64,000 nt of DNA from Dastarcus helophoroides (GCA_028583605.1 CM053326.1:33324431-33388430), one strand, 5' to 3'; positions 36,301 to 46,492 are shown, numbered from the stretch's first letter. Notes: generated by a model not told the origin, from the letters alone. Made by a program: numbers and translations.

Positions 36301-37555
36301 ATTTTGTAGAAAATAAAACATAATAGTGCTACTATATATTTTTAATCTAAAAATATCACAAGATTAATCTTCGGTTTTTGTTCCATTCGATTTAGATCAG
36401 AAATCCACTGGTCTGTTCGATGGATTTCAAGGAGCCAATTATTTTATTAAATTTATGCGTTTTTGTTATCCATTTGATCAAATGTGATCACTTTTTTGCT
36501 AAAGAAAAAAATCGTGACATTGCTACCTTATCGTGAAAATCTAACCAAAACCACGAATAATCGTGAGATCTGGCAACACTGACAAGCCTATAACTACAAG
36601 TCTGATCTACTTCTGATTCTATGTGCATATTTAATTGAAATCTGGAATCGTCTAATTCCTTTAAAATTGTAAACATTATGACTTTTTAAAGATTTTTAGC
36701 TACAAGCTAAACAAAAAAACCACATTTGTTTCTAAATAAATACCGAATTATATCCCTTTTACTTAAAATCGATATATCCGCACTATATTTTGCATAATCA
36801 CTATAATGCATAAACAAATCATTTCTCACAATATTTTTTATTTATTGATATTTTGGTTGTTTTGAGGTAATAAATTGTCTAACAGAGATTATTGACGTTT
36901 GTGCGGTGCAATATCCATGCGCTGCTCTCTTCAAGGAGTCTGGTTACTGGTAACATTGACATAAACATACATGTGGCTGTGACAACATTGTTATTTCTTC
37001 ATTGACCCAGCGTTTAGCAATGTTATTTTTTTATCCTTTAAACCATTTCTTATTAAATCGATGAGGTTACATTATCATTGCACCAAGGTCCTTCTTGCAT
37101 TGCACCAAAGAAAACATACTGTCAAAAACCGCAGACCGCAGTTCTATGGATGTCATGCTTTTTTGTTACTTCATATCATTTCTTGACAATTTGTTGTTTA
37201 TTCAAATTACCAATTGACACCATGATATTAAATGTTCTGTGCACCATGACACCAATGTTGACAACAGTAAAACAAACGCAATATTCTAACAAAAACTTTT
37301 AATAAAATGATTTGAATACAAATTAAGATATACATTATGTTATATAAAAAAAATTACCTCGTGCATCCATGTTGTAACAACTTTCCTCATAAACGGCTGA
37401 ATATCATTTTGCACTTCAAGAAAATAATTACACTTTGGCACATACAAGCGTTCGTCAGTCAATAAATTTTGTATAACTCGCGAATCGCCAAAGATACTCC
37501 TGTCTTTTTCGGCATAATTCGCTCTATTCATCTGCTCGGTGCACGTCAGATCCAT
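12170..37555 (-). CDS. CycD: D-type cyclin, three coding exons (3' part missing)
   Basis: Joined exons 37555-37358, 33249-33034 and 12326-12170 give 190 codons of a D-type cyclin, the regulatory partner of CDK4/6 that drives G1-S entry through the Rb pathway. Residues 3-7 (LTCTE) form the LxCxE Rb-binding motif typical of D cyclins. The cyclin box follows with MRKVVTTWM, VNYMDRFL, QLQLLGATCLLIASK and LLVLSKLGW, then HLLRRHAHTLVAIAYT at the start of the second fold. The ATG at 37555 (context AAAATGG) is chosen because D cyclins start MDL; the frame is open upstream to 37747 but that extension is not cyclin-like. Introns are GT-AG: 4,108 nt, 20,707 nt and an open-ended third. The residue after ASK-I-R, often acidic in relatives, is serine. 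Family members are about 290 residues or longer, so the C-terminal third is missing, probably left of the window. Confidence 0.88.
12504..12552 (+). repeat. Short copy of the GGTTCCGTA repeat
   Basis: TTAGGATTCCGTATCTTAAAA followed by CGGAACCCTTATAAT matches the head of the longer copy at 14189. Only the first 50 bp are present before the T-rich repeat begins. The head forms a small inverted repeat (GGTTCCG/CGGAACC). Confidence 0.5.
12553..14188 (-). repeat. T-rich degenerate repeat with a 319-bp tandem duplication
   Basis: Built of CTCGAAATTTCGAC- and TTTGACTTTT-type phrases. A clear tandem duplication has the landmark CAGAATGCTGGCTGTGTTGG at about 13600 and again (one base changed) at 13919, together with CTTGTCGATTTTGATT at about 13366 and 13685. 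The period is 319 bp, with a partial third unit after 13950. Confidence 0.7.
14189..14660 (+). mobile_element. GGTTCCGTACC-type repeat element, unclassified
   Basis: Starts GGGTTCCGTACCTTAAAA, then CGGAACTCTTATAAT and a GTCCGCCCGTCCG segment. This head is widespread in insect interspersed repeats as I recall them. The rest is single copy here, so the right edge is approximate. Confidence 0.4.
14665..16080 (-). pseudogene. Decayed RTE-type LINE reverse transcriptase
   Basis: Minus-strand frames in order read: EIPDA..RNSEVTILF (about 16040), GDPTNIENY and SLLSVLYKLLTRKIN, then FTEYNIPLHMAFVNYQKAF, GVRQGDTISPKLFTLALQ, HLRFADEIILMS, then VEEYVYFGHNIR and, towards 14690, WRWAGHVA and DRERWKNMEE. 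This is the RTE-clade order of finger, palm, thumb and C-terminal motifs. The catalytic FADD is FADE, and there are several frameshifts and in-frame stops, so it is dead. The endonuclease part and the 5' end are missing. It lies in cyclin D intron 2, in the same orientation as the gene. Confidence 0.85.
16081..17800. other. Cyclin D intron 2, no gene seen
   Basis: Non-repetitive sequence with two overlapping minus-strand frames at 16375-16653 and a 100-codon plus-strand frame at 17459-17761. Neither resembles a known family, and the overlap of the first two suggests chance. Confidence 0.4.
17801..19030. repeat. Mixed AT-rich degenerate repeat
   Basis: Diffuse AAATTTTGA/TCGAAATTT phrases in both polarities. 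No higher-order period was seen by eye. Confidence 0.4.
19031..20489. other. Cyclin D intron 2, AT-rich, no gene seen
   Basis: Largely single-copy. It holds one strong hairpin, listed separately, and no convincing reading frame. Confidence 0.35.
19591..19645. repeat. Hairpin with 13-bp perfect stem core
   Basis: AACTTTCTAGAAA (19602-19614) and its exact reverse complement (19619-19631) are separated by CTCC. The pairing continues outward with a few mismatches into TATTTCGGTGA and TCACTGAAATA, giving a 26-bp imperfect inverted repeat. It may be a small foldback element or the fused ends of a deleted transposon. Confidence 0.65.
20490..20897 (+). mobile_element. Helitron-like non-autonomous element, complete-looking copy
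   Basis: Starts TCTATGTTAATAAAATTG directly after an A and ends GGGTCAGCTAG directly before a T, as expected for Helitrons (5' TC, 3' CTRR, insertion between A and T, no target duplication). GACCTTG and CAAGGGTC near the 3' end can form the terminal hairpin. Length is 408 bp with no coding frame. Copies at 7533 and 23821 share most of its length. Confidence 0.7.
20898..23820. other. Cyclin D intron 2, mixed content
   Basis: Holds one fragment of the hammerhead element family (21243-21342), unclassified single-copy sequence to about 23030, and diffuse AT-rich repeat from 23040 to 23760. Short opposite-strand frames at 21949-22146, 22465-22680 and 22666-22884 have normal amino-acid composition but no recognisable domain. 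Confidence 0.35.
21243..21342 (+). repeat. Hammerhead element, copy G (tail only)
   Basis: Carries the conserved tail TTGTGTTTTTTAATATTTCTT, GGTTTCAGTGGGTAAGATAT and then the distal segment TTTTTGAAGATAACCAGGAC and GTTCCACC. The ribozyme core is absent. It is the only plus-oriented copy that keeps the distal segment, and so helps define the full unit end. Confidence 0.65.
23821..24219 (+). mobile_element. Helitron-like non-autonomous element, second near-complete copy
   Basis: TCCATATTAATAAAATTG at the left edge follows an A. The right edge reads GGGGTCAGCCAA followed by T, where the copy at 20490 has GGGTCAGCTAG. Length is 399 bp. Its internal landmarks (CTCGGAAACTGCTAAATCGA, GGGGTACCTTTTAGG, AATATGACGTTA) are in the same order. 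Confidence 0.65.
24220..25620. other. Cyclin D intron 2, higher-GC single-copy sequence, no gene seen
   Basis: Less AT-rich than its surroundings and without low-complexity repeats. Open frames are short with no family resemblance. It may be an old insertion, but no terminal repeats were found. Confidence 0.35.
25621..27900. repeat. AT-rich degenerate repeat with a polarity switch near 27000
   Basis: A-rich (AAAAAGTCGAAATTTT) from 25621 to about 26990, T-rich (TTTCGACTTTT) from about 27040 to 27900. The first part also has a near-duplicate at about 25620-25830 and 26070-26260: TCGAAATTTCAGCAACCG(A/G)CG occurs in both, spaced about 455 bp. Confidence 0.65.
27901..29650. other. Cyclin D intron 2, single-copy sequence, no gene seen
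   Basis: Mixed composition. No coding frame or repeat was recognised. Confidence 0.35.
29650..31100 (-). repeat. T-rich degenerate repeat
   Basis: CTCAAAATTCGTC-, TTTTCTCGAAATTT- and TTTGACTTTTT-type phrases at irregular spacing. Confidence 0.6.
31100..32640 (-). repeat. Tandem array of about six 258-281-bp units
   Basis: Each unit carries in order TTCCGTTATTTTTCTTA-, GATTGG-CC, TTTTAGAATCTGAATT, TTAACTGGATTCTTAAAG, TTTGGCTTTTT, CAATATGCTATGTC, TTCATTTTTTAAGTTTATTC and AAATTGACTTTC. The TTAACTGGAT landmark falls at about 31223, 31481, 31751, 32032, 32301 and 32582 (the first and last with changes). It is a young higher-order satellite grown from the surrounding T-rich vocabulary. Confidence 0.8.
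32641..33033. other. Cyclin D intron 2, acceptor-distal flank of exon 2
   Basis: Single-copy sequence next to exon 2, nothing further recognised. Confidence 0.4.
33034..33249 (-). CDS. CycD: Cyclin D coding exon 2
   Basis: Encodes residues 67-138 (VCEEQMCEDQ... to TQDQIV), the core of the first cyclin fold. Acceptor TTTAAG ends at 33250 and donor GTAAGT begins at 33033. Both edges are phase 0, so exons 1 and 2 join as WMHE-VCEEQ, as in other D cyclins. Confidence 0.9.
33380..33621. mobile_element. MITE-like element with imperfect terminal inverted repeats
   Basis: Left end GCAGATCCACATCAATAAAA and right end (reverse complement) CTGGATCCACACCAATAAAA, both followed by ATTT, match over about 24 bp with three differences. 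Length is about 240 bp with no coding frame. It lies in cyclin D intron 1, about 130 bp from exon 2. No clean target duplication is visible, so the class is left open. Confidence 0.55.
33759..33783. repeat. Poly-T / poly-G tract
   Basis: A run of T is followed directly by a run of about 12 G. It is a simple sequence prone to length variation and sequencing error. Confidence 0.8.
33874..34080. repeat. Hammerhead element, copy D: inverted pair, both arms defective
   Basis: The left arm (minus-oriented) starts GATGGAACGGACTGGTCCTT and is nearly full length. Its GAAAC box is AAAAC (change at 33981). The right arm begins inside helix II (GATTGGCTATC), so it lacks the CTGAAGA box and ends at GGTTTCAGGG. 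The cleavage-side CGTT is CATT, as in the dead arm of copy C, which suggests common descent of that arm. Confidence 0.75.
34081..35480. repeat. Mixed AT-rich degenerate repeat in cyclin D intron 1
   Basis: GAAATTTCTAGAAA, TCGAAATTT and AAAATTTCAA phrases in both polarities, without a visible period. Confidence 0.45.
35481..37357. other. Cyclin D intron 1, single-copy part
   Basis: No repeats or coding frames recognised in the part adjoining the exon 1 donor. Confidence 0.4.
37358..37555 (-). CDS. CycD: Cyclin D coding exon 1
   Basis: Encodes residues 1-66, from the LxCxE motif to MRKVVTTWMHE. Donor GTAATT begins at 37357, phase 0. The 66 codons lie wholly inside the frame that continues upstream to 37747. 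Confidence 0.85.
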
Positions 37556-37950
37556 TTTAGTTAAGAAAAAGCGGGAACTGCGGCACGCACTCACGTCACT
37601 TGTTGATTCGCTCACACGTTGTATTGGTATCGCTTGAAGGAAGTTCGGCACACCAACGAGTAAACAAGTGTCTGACAGCTCGTAGGGGTACCAACTAGTT
37701 TTATATTTCGGTGAGAATTCAAACGCATGCGCGCGATTTTGTGACACCTGGAAATCCTGCTAGTTTGTTTACCTGCTTCGGCTTCCACTACAAAACTGTT
37801 GCTTTCGCAACATCTGCTGTCTTGGATGATATACATGACAATACGAGAAACCCAAACCTGGGGCCGCTACCTACAGGAAAATATTAAATATCATTTCTAC
37901 TTTCTAGTCCTGAAAGAAACGGATTGCAGGATTGAAAGTTATTACTAGCA
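37556..37950 (-). promoter_or_regulatory. Cyclin D 5' flank with an NRF-1/Ewg-like site
   Basis: This stretch holds the 5' untranslated region and probably the core promoter. It is richer in GC than the surrounding DNA. CGCATGCGCGCG at about 37722-37733 resembles the palindromic site of NRF-1 (Drosophila Ewg), about 170 bp upstream of the ATG. I see no convincing TATA box. The transcription start cannot be fixed. Confidence 0.3.
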
Positions 37951-40440
37951 GACATAAACTAACAAAAAAGGAAAACAAAACGATAAGGCAATTGATTTTA
38001 TTTTACTTCAATTTTAATAAAATGATTAAAAATACGGATATTCTTAGATGTATTGAAAATAAAAATCTAACCTTTCTCAAAAAACTTTTTTTTCAAGTTT
38101 TATCCATCGCAAAGGGCAACCCCATTATGGAAAAATTTCCAAAATTCGGAATAAGTCAAAGCTTTGAAAGGTCTGATTTTCTGAAAGGAAGCAATTTTCA
38201 GAAAAAGTCGAATTTTGAGAAAGAATAAAAATCACAATTTTCAAAAGCATTATTTTCAAAATTTAAAATTCATTAAGTAGATTGAATTTACAAGAAATTT
38301 TTCTGTCGAAATCCCCAAAAATATTTTTCTCAACATTTTTATTAACGTTCCGATCTAATTCAGAGAGAAAAGTGAACATTTTCAGAACCATAAAGCATCA
38401 CATTTTAAGCTAAAAGTAGTAATTTGTTGAAAAAGACAAATACTCAGAAAAATGGCAGAATTTTGAAATAAAGTAATCAATTTTTGAAACAAAAGTACAA
38501 AAAGTAGGATTTTAAAAATAAAATCGAAACAAAAAAGACGAATTTTGGGAAAAAGGCAAATTTTAGACAAAAAACTATTTTGGAAAAAGTCAAAATTTTG
38601 AGAAAGAACACGAATTTACCAGGAAAAGGGCGAAATTTCCAGAAATATTAAATATCCGATATTAAAATAAAAATCAAAATTTCGTAAAAAACGGCAAGCT
38701 TTAAGAAACTAATCGAAATTAAAAAAAAAACTAAATTCTAAACAATTTAAATTTTCAAAAGAAGCCAAATGTTTAGAAAAATATCGGCATTTGGAAAAAA
38801 ACGAAATTTCGAAAAAACTTCGAAATGGACAAAAAATTAAACATTTTTCAGAGAAAGTGAAATGTTAAGAAAGGAAGAAAGTCGAAACTCCGAGAAAAAG
38901 ACGAAATTACGAAAAAATGATCGAAATTTTGCGACAAAGATCTAATTTTGAGAAAAAGCTTGGTGAAAATTCAAAATTTCCCAGAAAGATCCAGATTTTA
39001 TGGAAATAAAAAAAAACAAGTTTTAAGAAAAAAACCAAAATTTAAAAAAAATAGTATTTTCCTGGGTGAAGAACATTTTTTATTTTCTCCTGAATACTCA
39101 AATCAGATGAAGGCAGGCGCCTTACCTTACCTCATTGTGGTTAAATTTCGAGAGATGGCGAAATTTCAGAAAAAAACAAAATTTCAAATAAAACATCGAA
39201 ATTTTAATAGCTACGTTTAGAGGCTACGTTTCATAAAAGAAGTCGAATTCTATGAATAAATACAACATTTCAAAAGAGACAACTTTAAAAAAAAATACGA
39301 AATTTAAAAAAATGTCAAAATTTCAAACAAATGTTTTAAGGAATGGATGAATTTTGCAGAGGAAAAGAAAATTTTGGGAAAAGGTCTCCCAACTGAATAC
39401 ATATAAATTTTCGGTTTGCTGCTACATTTATTTTGAAATTTTCCCTTTGGGCTTAATTCAGAATTGCAGTTAATTCTTAGAAGCCTTGAATTTTTCAATT
39501 TTAAAAATTGAAATTGAAACTAAAAATTTTGGAAAATGGTTTTTTAAATAGAATTAAAAATTAAGTTTTTATGTGGAAAAATTCAACTTTGAAGACCAAA
39601 ATTTACCAATAATAAAACTTTAGCAAATTTATAACATGACAAAAAATAAAAAGTTCAGGAAAAATCGAAATGTTAACGTTTCCAACTCGAGTCTTCTAGT
39701 TTTTCAATTTATTTAAGACTCTTTTTTTCAAATTTTCCTGTTTCGATTTATTTTCTCGAAATTTCGACCTCAACATTTTTCATTTTCAAAAATTAAGGAT
39801 TTTCAAAATACTCCAATTTCTTGAAAAGGCTAGAAATTCCAAAATAAAAATTAAGTTTTTAACAAAATTTGCGTGTTTTCTCGAGATCTCCATTTCTTGA
39901 TCTAGAATTTTTACGAAAAATCAAAAATTTCAATTTGCACTAAAAATTTTAACCAAGAACTACAATTTTACCACTTCAAAATTACGTTTAATTTCGTGTA
40001 TTTTCCATAAATTTTCTTGAAATTTTCAGTTTAAATTTGAAATATAAAGAAATGCAATGTTTTTCTAAAATTTTGACCTAGGTATTGCCTAAAGGGGACG
40101 ACATGGGGATGCCAAGGTTTCTGTCGGTAATAATATTTTTATACTTAATAAATTTACTTAAAAATAGCAATACAATACAAGGTGCTGTATTAAAAAAAAT
40201 AAATTTGAAATTAACAAAACTTAAAATTAATTTTGTACGCCCTGTATAATAATTTTGAAGCGCTCTAAGTATAGCAACTTGACTGATTATTATGCAAAAA
40301 ACAAAGCTTTATCTTTTAAAGTCTGAAAAATATTAAATATTTGCTGAAAGATGAATAAAATTTATTTTAAAAAAAAATCAAAACATTTTAAAAAATAAAA
40401 GGTTAAGGTACAGAAAAAGCTAATAAAACCCCCACTAAGA
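37951..40440. repeat. Intergenic AT-rich degenerate repeat
   Basis: A-rich polarity from about 38140 to 39320 (AAAAAGTCGAATTTTGAG), mixed thereafter, with less repetitive sequence at 40080-40440. It separates the cyclin D promoter from the LINE and hAT cluster. No gene supported. Confidence 0.5.
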
Positions 40441-43400
40441 TGATGACTAGCTAGAATTTGAAAAAAGCATAAAATTTTTTCTCCATTTCAGAACGATCTC
40501 CAATTAATAGTCTGTATCTGCGGTTCTCCTAGCCCAGGGGTCGGCAAACCTAGGCCCGCATGCGGCTCTTTTAAAAGAAAATTGCGGCTCTTTAAATTCC
40601 CCTAAAAAAGTAATAAATAAAAGTTAGAGCGAACAGACACGCAGACACTTATTAAAAAAGTGACCTACAGAAGTCAAATTTTCCAAAAATACTTTTCCAG
40701 GAATTGCTTCACTTAAAATTTAACAAAAAGTTATGATTTTAACAAATATTTTTCCAAAATTTTTGATTGACTTGTATTAACATTTTGAAAAAAAACATAA
40801 AATTTAAAATTTCCAGAAAAACACCAACTTGCAGAGTCGAAATTTCTAAAAAATATTTTTCTCATGATTTTTACTATTTTATTTGAAAATTTTCTGTAAC
40901 CTTGAAATTTCTTAAAAAAGGTGAATTGCTTTTTGTGAGAAAAAAAATCTAAATTTACAGAAACGACAAATATCAAAGTTCGAAATAAAAGCTAAAATTT
41001 CCAGAATTTTGAGCAAAAGAGATTCCGAAAAAATTGAGAAAAAGAAAGAGATTTCGAAACAATTGAGAAAAGGAAGAGATTTCGAATAAAATAAATTTAT
41101 CAAAGGTAAAATTTTATAAAAAAAAAACCGTAGAATTTCGACAATATATTGAAACCCAGGACAAATTAAAAATTTCGAAAAGAGAAATTGTAAAAATTAA
41201 CTGAAAGCTTAGAACGATCTCTAAAAAAGTCTAAGGTTTTCAGTGAAGAAGAAAAAAGTCTAATTTTAGAAAGAATTTCACGAAAAAAGTTTAGGACAGT
41301 TCAAAATTTCGATCAAAAATTGCAATTTTTCAGAGGAAGCTAAATTTTCAGAGTAAATTTCCAATTTCGAGAACATGACAAATTAAAGAAAAACTCCAAA
41401 TTTTCAGATAAATTCGGATTTTGAGAAAATTGGTAAAATACTTTCGAAAGAAAATTTCAAGAAAATTCTGAGACGTGTTGAACTTTAAAAAAAGGGCGAA
41501 ATTTTCCAGAAAAAGTCCAATCTTAACCAAAAGGAAGAGATTTCGAAAAAAATTGGGAAAAATGAAGAGATAAAAAAATGAATTTGCCTAATTGGGAAAA
41601 AGGGAAAAATTTCGAAAAAAATGATTTTTTCAAAGTTTTCAAAAAAGGCAAAATTTTAGAAACAATGAATTCGGCAATAGATTGAAACTGAAAACAAATT
41701 AAAAAACCTAAAATTTGTTTACCATTTTGAGAGAAATTTGAGAAATTGTAAGAATAAACTGGAAGCTTAGAAAAAATTGTTGACATTTAAAAAATTCGAA
41801 GTTTTTCAGAAAAGAAGAAAAAAATTAAAGTAACAAAAATTTCAAGAAAAAAATCAAAATTTTAAGAAAAACTCGAATTTCCAATTTTCCAGAGAAAGTT
41901 AAATTTTAAGAATCAACGTGAAATTTCGAAAACAAGACAATTTAAAAAAAATTCAAATTTTCAGATAAATTCATATTTTGAGAGAATTTGTAAAATAATT
42001 TCGAAAGAAAATTCCAAGAAAAGTTCGAGAAAAGTGTTCAACTTAAAAAAAAGGTTAACATTTTCCAGAAAAAGCCGAATTTTGAGAAAAAGGAAGAGAT
42101 TTCGAATAAAAATTAAAAACTGGGCAAAAAGAAGAGATTTAAATAAAATGAATTTGTCCAAATTTCTCAAATAAGGACTTTCACAAAAAAAACGTCGAAT
42201 TTCCAAAATATATTGAAACCCAAAACTAATTTAAAAACTTGAAATTTTTAGATAAAAAGGAAATTGCAAAAATGAATTGGAAGCTTAAAAAAAGTGTCGG
42301 TCTTTAAAAAAGTGGAAGTTTTTCAGAGAAGTAAAAAAAAGTTAAATTTTTGGATAATTTTCAAGGTAAAGGTGAACATTTTAAGAAAAGTTCCAAATTT
42401 CAATAAAAATTTGTAATTTTCCAAAGAAAATTAAATTTTAAGAATAAATTTGAAATTTCGAAAACAAGACGAATTACAAAAAAACTCTAAATTTTTAGAT
42501 AAATCGAATTTTAAGAAAATTGGTAAAATAATTTTCAAAGGGAAGAAAATGTTGATAAAACTTCGAATTTCAAGAAGTGTTAAACTTTAAAAAAAGGTCA
42601 AAATGTCCCAGAGAAAATAAAATTTTAAGAAAAAAAAATCAAATTTTGAGATTGGAAAATAGATGAATTTCGTTCGAATTAAAAGTTGATATTTCAGGAA
42701 AAATTCGAATTTTGAAAAAAAAGAGATTTCGAAAAATATGAATTTATCAAAAATTCCCAAAAAAGTAAAATTTTAGAAAAAAAACGTCGAATTTTGACAA
42801 TAGATTGAAACCCAGAACAAATTTCAAAACCTGAAATTTTTAGACAAATTTGAATTTTGTGAAAAATTGTAAATTCTCGAAAAGATAAATTGTAAAAGGT
42901 TTAGAAAAAATTGTCACACTTTAAAAAAGTCGAAGTTTTTCAGAAAAGAAGAAAATAAATAATTTGCACTTTTCCAGAGAAAGTTAAATTTTGAGAATAA
43001 ATTTGAAATTTCGAAAACAAGAAGAATAAAAAGAAAACTTTCCAGAGAAAGTCAAATTTTAGGAACATCAAATTTTTAATAATCAAACATTGTGAAAGTG
43101 GATGAATTTCGTCGATAAAATCGCAGCCCGCAGAAACTTAATAAAATGTCGAATTTTCAGTTAAAAGTTGATATTTTTAGAAACACCTAATTTTGCGAAA
43201 CAGGTTGAAATTTCCAGAAAATAAATAAAAGTTTGAATGTTCAGTAAAAGTCAATATTTGGGGGAAATGGTGAAATTTGGAAAAGGAACGTAATTTAAAC
43301 AGAATAGAAATTTCGAGAGGAAAGTCGCAATTTAGAACAAACTCAAAAAAATATAATTTTGGAGAAAAGTCAAACTTAAGAATAGATCTAAATATCGAAA

Positions 43401-44262
43401 AAAGAAAATTTCAGAAAAAGGTCGAAATCTTCAAAAACTATTTTATTTAACATCTCCAAATTATTACTTCAAATTTTTACTTTTTAGTAGTAGGTCGAAT
43501 TAGAAAAAACTAAACATTTTCACAGATTGTCGAGTCTTGAGAAAAAAGGAAGATTTAGGGGGAAAAAATCTAATTTTAGGAACAAAATACATAGTTCAAA
43601 AAAAGACAAATATAGAGAAGAGCTAAAAAGGTCGAATTTGAGAGAAAAAGCAAATGTTTAAATAAAGCTTTAAATTTTGAGAAATAAAAGGTCTTTTGGG
43701 CTGAATATGTTTTCGTTTGACTACATGAGTTAGAGGTCTCTCCCTGCCCATATTTTGTCTGATTTATCTGATTAAATTTTGAAATAAAATGTAAAATCAG
43801 CAAAAAAAAATTGTGGCTCTTTGAAATTCACGAAACCAATTTCTTTAGTGCGGTTAGCTCTTTTGGCTTAAAAGTTTGCCGACCTCTGTCCTAGCCTGTT
43901 TGAACCTGCGATAGAAAATGTTTTATCGAAGAAAAAATGACACCAAACTGCTATCTTATATGTATCTATATATCGGATTGGAAGCTAAGAGATCGTTTAT
44001 GTGCAACAAAAACAGGGAGAAACAGAAGAGACCCCTGGGGCATCCCTACGTTAATCGCAAATGTCTCAGATGAGATGCCATCAACGACGACCTGAAGACA
44101 TCTGCCATCGGAAAAATTAGATATCAAATGATAGAGACTCGGTGGAAATCTATAAGATGTTATTTTGACGAGAAGAGATTGGTGCTAGATTTTGTCGAAG
44201 CTTGGGTGTAGACAGGATTTCGTTCAGAATGGCAAAAAAACAAAACCAAGGAACTTCCGGCT
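40440..44262 (-). pseudogene. Decayed jockey/R1-like LINE reverse transcriptase, split by a hAT insertion
   Basis: On the minus strand, 44160-43925 reads HLISNFSDGRCLQVVVDGIS, SETFAINVGMPQGSLL and, in another frame, FLLHINDLLASNPI, the classic RT blocks of this LINE group. Then YRYI-stop-DSSLVSFF stands where the catalytic Y-ADD block should be. The frame is interrupted at 43889 and resumes at 40534; joining across the target duplication gives YRRFKQARRTADTDY, as expected downstream of the catalytic block. Stops and frameshifts make it dead. The 5' end and endonuclease are not seen. Confidence 0.75.
40535..43888. mobile_element. Non-autonomous hAT-type element, 3,354 bp
   Basis: Ends are CAGGGGTCGGCAAACC on the left and, reverse complemented, CAGAGGTCGGCAAACT on the right: the typical hAT terminal sequence. 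An exact 8-bp target duplication TCCTAGCC flanks it (40527-40534 and 43889-43896). Both ends carry GCGGCTCTTT-like subterminal words. There is no transposase. The interior from about 40620 to 43690 is the A-rich AAAAAGTCGAAATTTT repeat, with a landmark GATTGAAACCCA at about 41147, 41675, 42209 and 42802 and GGAAGAGATTTCGA repeated alongside, so four units of about 530-590 bp. Confidence 0.9.
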
Positions 44263-45702
44263 AAGTATATTATATATTTTTACTGAACTGCACGAATTAG
44301 GGAATCGATTTCCAAATTAAAGTCTGAATTTAAAAAAAAACGAAACTTTCAGAAAAAAAATGTAAAAATTGAATTTGAAATAAAACCCGAAACTGTCAGA
44401 TTATTTTCTAATTTCTAAAAAAGTCGAAATTTTCAAATGACGAATTTTGTGAAATGAAATATTCAAAAATATTCCCCCCAGAATTTTAATTTATTTAAAT
44501 TTTAACATAATCAAAATTTACAAGAAAGCTTTTTCTCAAAATATTCTTGAGACAGTCAGTCTCAGAATTATAACCATTTTATTAAGATTTTATTCCGATT
44601 TTAAAAAACTAAATGAATTTTGAGAAAAAGCCGACATTAGGAGAAGATAGAAATTTCTAGAATACAAAACGTCAAATTTTGAATTACATGTTGTTCCGAC
44701 TATAAGATGAATTTGAAGAAACAAGTGGAAATCTGGAAAGTCAAATTAAAAAAAATCACCAAAAGCCGGGCATTAAGAAAAATGAATTTCGAAAAATACC
44801 GTTAAAATTTCAAGAAATTGATCTAAATTTCTAAGACAAGCAAAGAAAGATGTTGAAAAGTTTAAACTCAGAAAATAAAATCGTAATTTCAAAAAAGACG
44901 AATTTAGAGAAAAAGTCAGAATTTTCAGAAAATTAAATGGAAAAACTTGAAAAATGTTGTAAAATCGAAAAAAATCAGAATTTTCAAAGGTCGAATTTTG
45001 TGAAAAACAGTCGCAGTTTTCAGAAAAAGTCGAATTTTGCCAAAAATTGTTTTTTCGGAATTTTCACTTTTTTATTTAAATGTTAACATAATATTTAAAT
45101 TTCGGTAAAGAAGTTCAATTTTTTCTTTAAACAGAGATATATTTTTCTCAACATTTTTGCTTTTTTATCAACATTCCGATCGAATTTAGAAAACATAAAC
45201 GAATTTTAAGAAAGTAAAAATTTGAAGGAAAAGCCAATTTTGAGGAAAACGTCGACAATTCTATAAACATAAAATATTACAAGATAAAAATCGAAAATTC
45301 GAAAATAAGGCGGATTTCGAGATACAAGTTGAAATTTCCGGAAAGTTTAATTTAAAAAAGTCGAGATATTCAGAAAATGACGAATAGTGAGAAAAATAGC
45401 AGAATTTCGAAAAAAGACGAATATTAAGAAAAATAACGGAATTTTGAAAAAAAAATGATGTTTGGAAGAACCTTCCAAAGAAAGGAATTTTAAGAGTAAA
45501 GGCGAGATTTTGGATTGTTGATGAAAAGGAAAATTTTAGGAAAAGACTAATTTTGAAAAAAATGTCAAGATTTCGGTAAAAACATGAATTTTAAGCAAAA
45601 GTCTAAAAGTTTCAGAAATATTAAAAGCGAATTTTGAGATGAAAATCAAGATTCCGAGAAAAATCACACTCTAAGAATCCAGTCAAAATTTTTGGAAAAT
45701 TA
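44263..45702 (+). repeat. A-rich degenerate repeat
   Basis: AAAAAGTCGAATTTTGAGAAA-type phrases, same polarity as the hAT interior. No gene seen. Confidence 0.55.
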
Positions 45703-46492
45703 CATTAGTGGACAAAATTGTGGAAAGTTTAATAAAATTATGGTTTTTCCAGCAACACTCGTCTCTTGGTCATGATTTACTTGATTTATCAACGCAGTTA
45801 TGTCTGTATCCTACAGTTTTATATGTCTAGTTGCTATTTCAAGCATTTTTTCCTATTTATATTATGTAATTATGGAAACGAATGCGAGCGAATCACCCAA
45901 AATTTGAGACTTCCAAAGTGGCAACAATAGCAACAGTACATCATGTCAGAGTTTTGCTAGCCTGTCAGCGAAGGGTGGTGTGATTTATATGTCCAAAATA
46001 AAGAATTTAACGCAGTTGCATGCGAATCTCAGTGGTTATTAGCAACTTTGGGTATTCGTTGATAAGTTGTTAGTAAGGCGGATTTTAAAGAAAATGATTC
46101 CAAAGTCAAAATGTGTTGACTGGTCACCAGGAAAGAGATTCACAGTAATTACCCTTTGTTAAGAAGGTTATACATACCAAAAAATGGCAAACAGGTTGGA
46201 TGGTGGAGTCACAAAATCAGGTGTAATGAAAGTGTGTAAACGTTTTCGTAACACTGGAATCACAAAATCAGCAAAAAAAGCTGGCAAAAAGCCGAAACTT
46301 AATTCAATACGATGAGCGCCTGTCTTTGGAAGATCGTTGCAGATCAGCAAAAGACATTAATGACATTGTCAAATCATTTGGATTACAAATATCGGAATGC
46401 ACTATCAGACGAAAGTTGTATGAAAATGAATTGCGAACGAGAACTTCTAAAAAGAAGTCATATCGGATTGATTGCGGTATCACACACAATAA

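Noticed and set aside
37556..37747. Upstream in-frame ATG for cyclin D at 37747
   Set aside because: The extension has no cyclin similarity, and D cyclins begin just before the LxCxE motif. The ATG at 37555 has good context.
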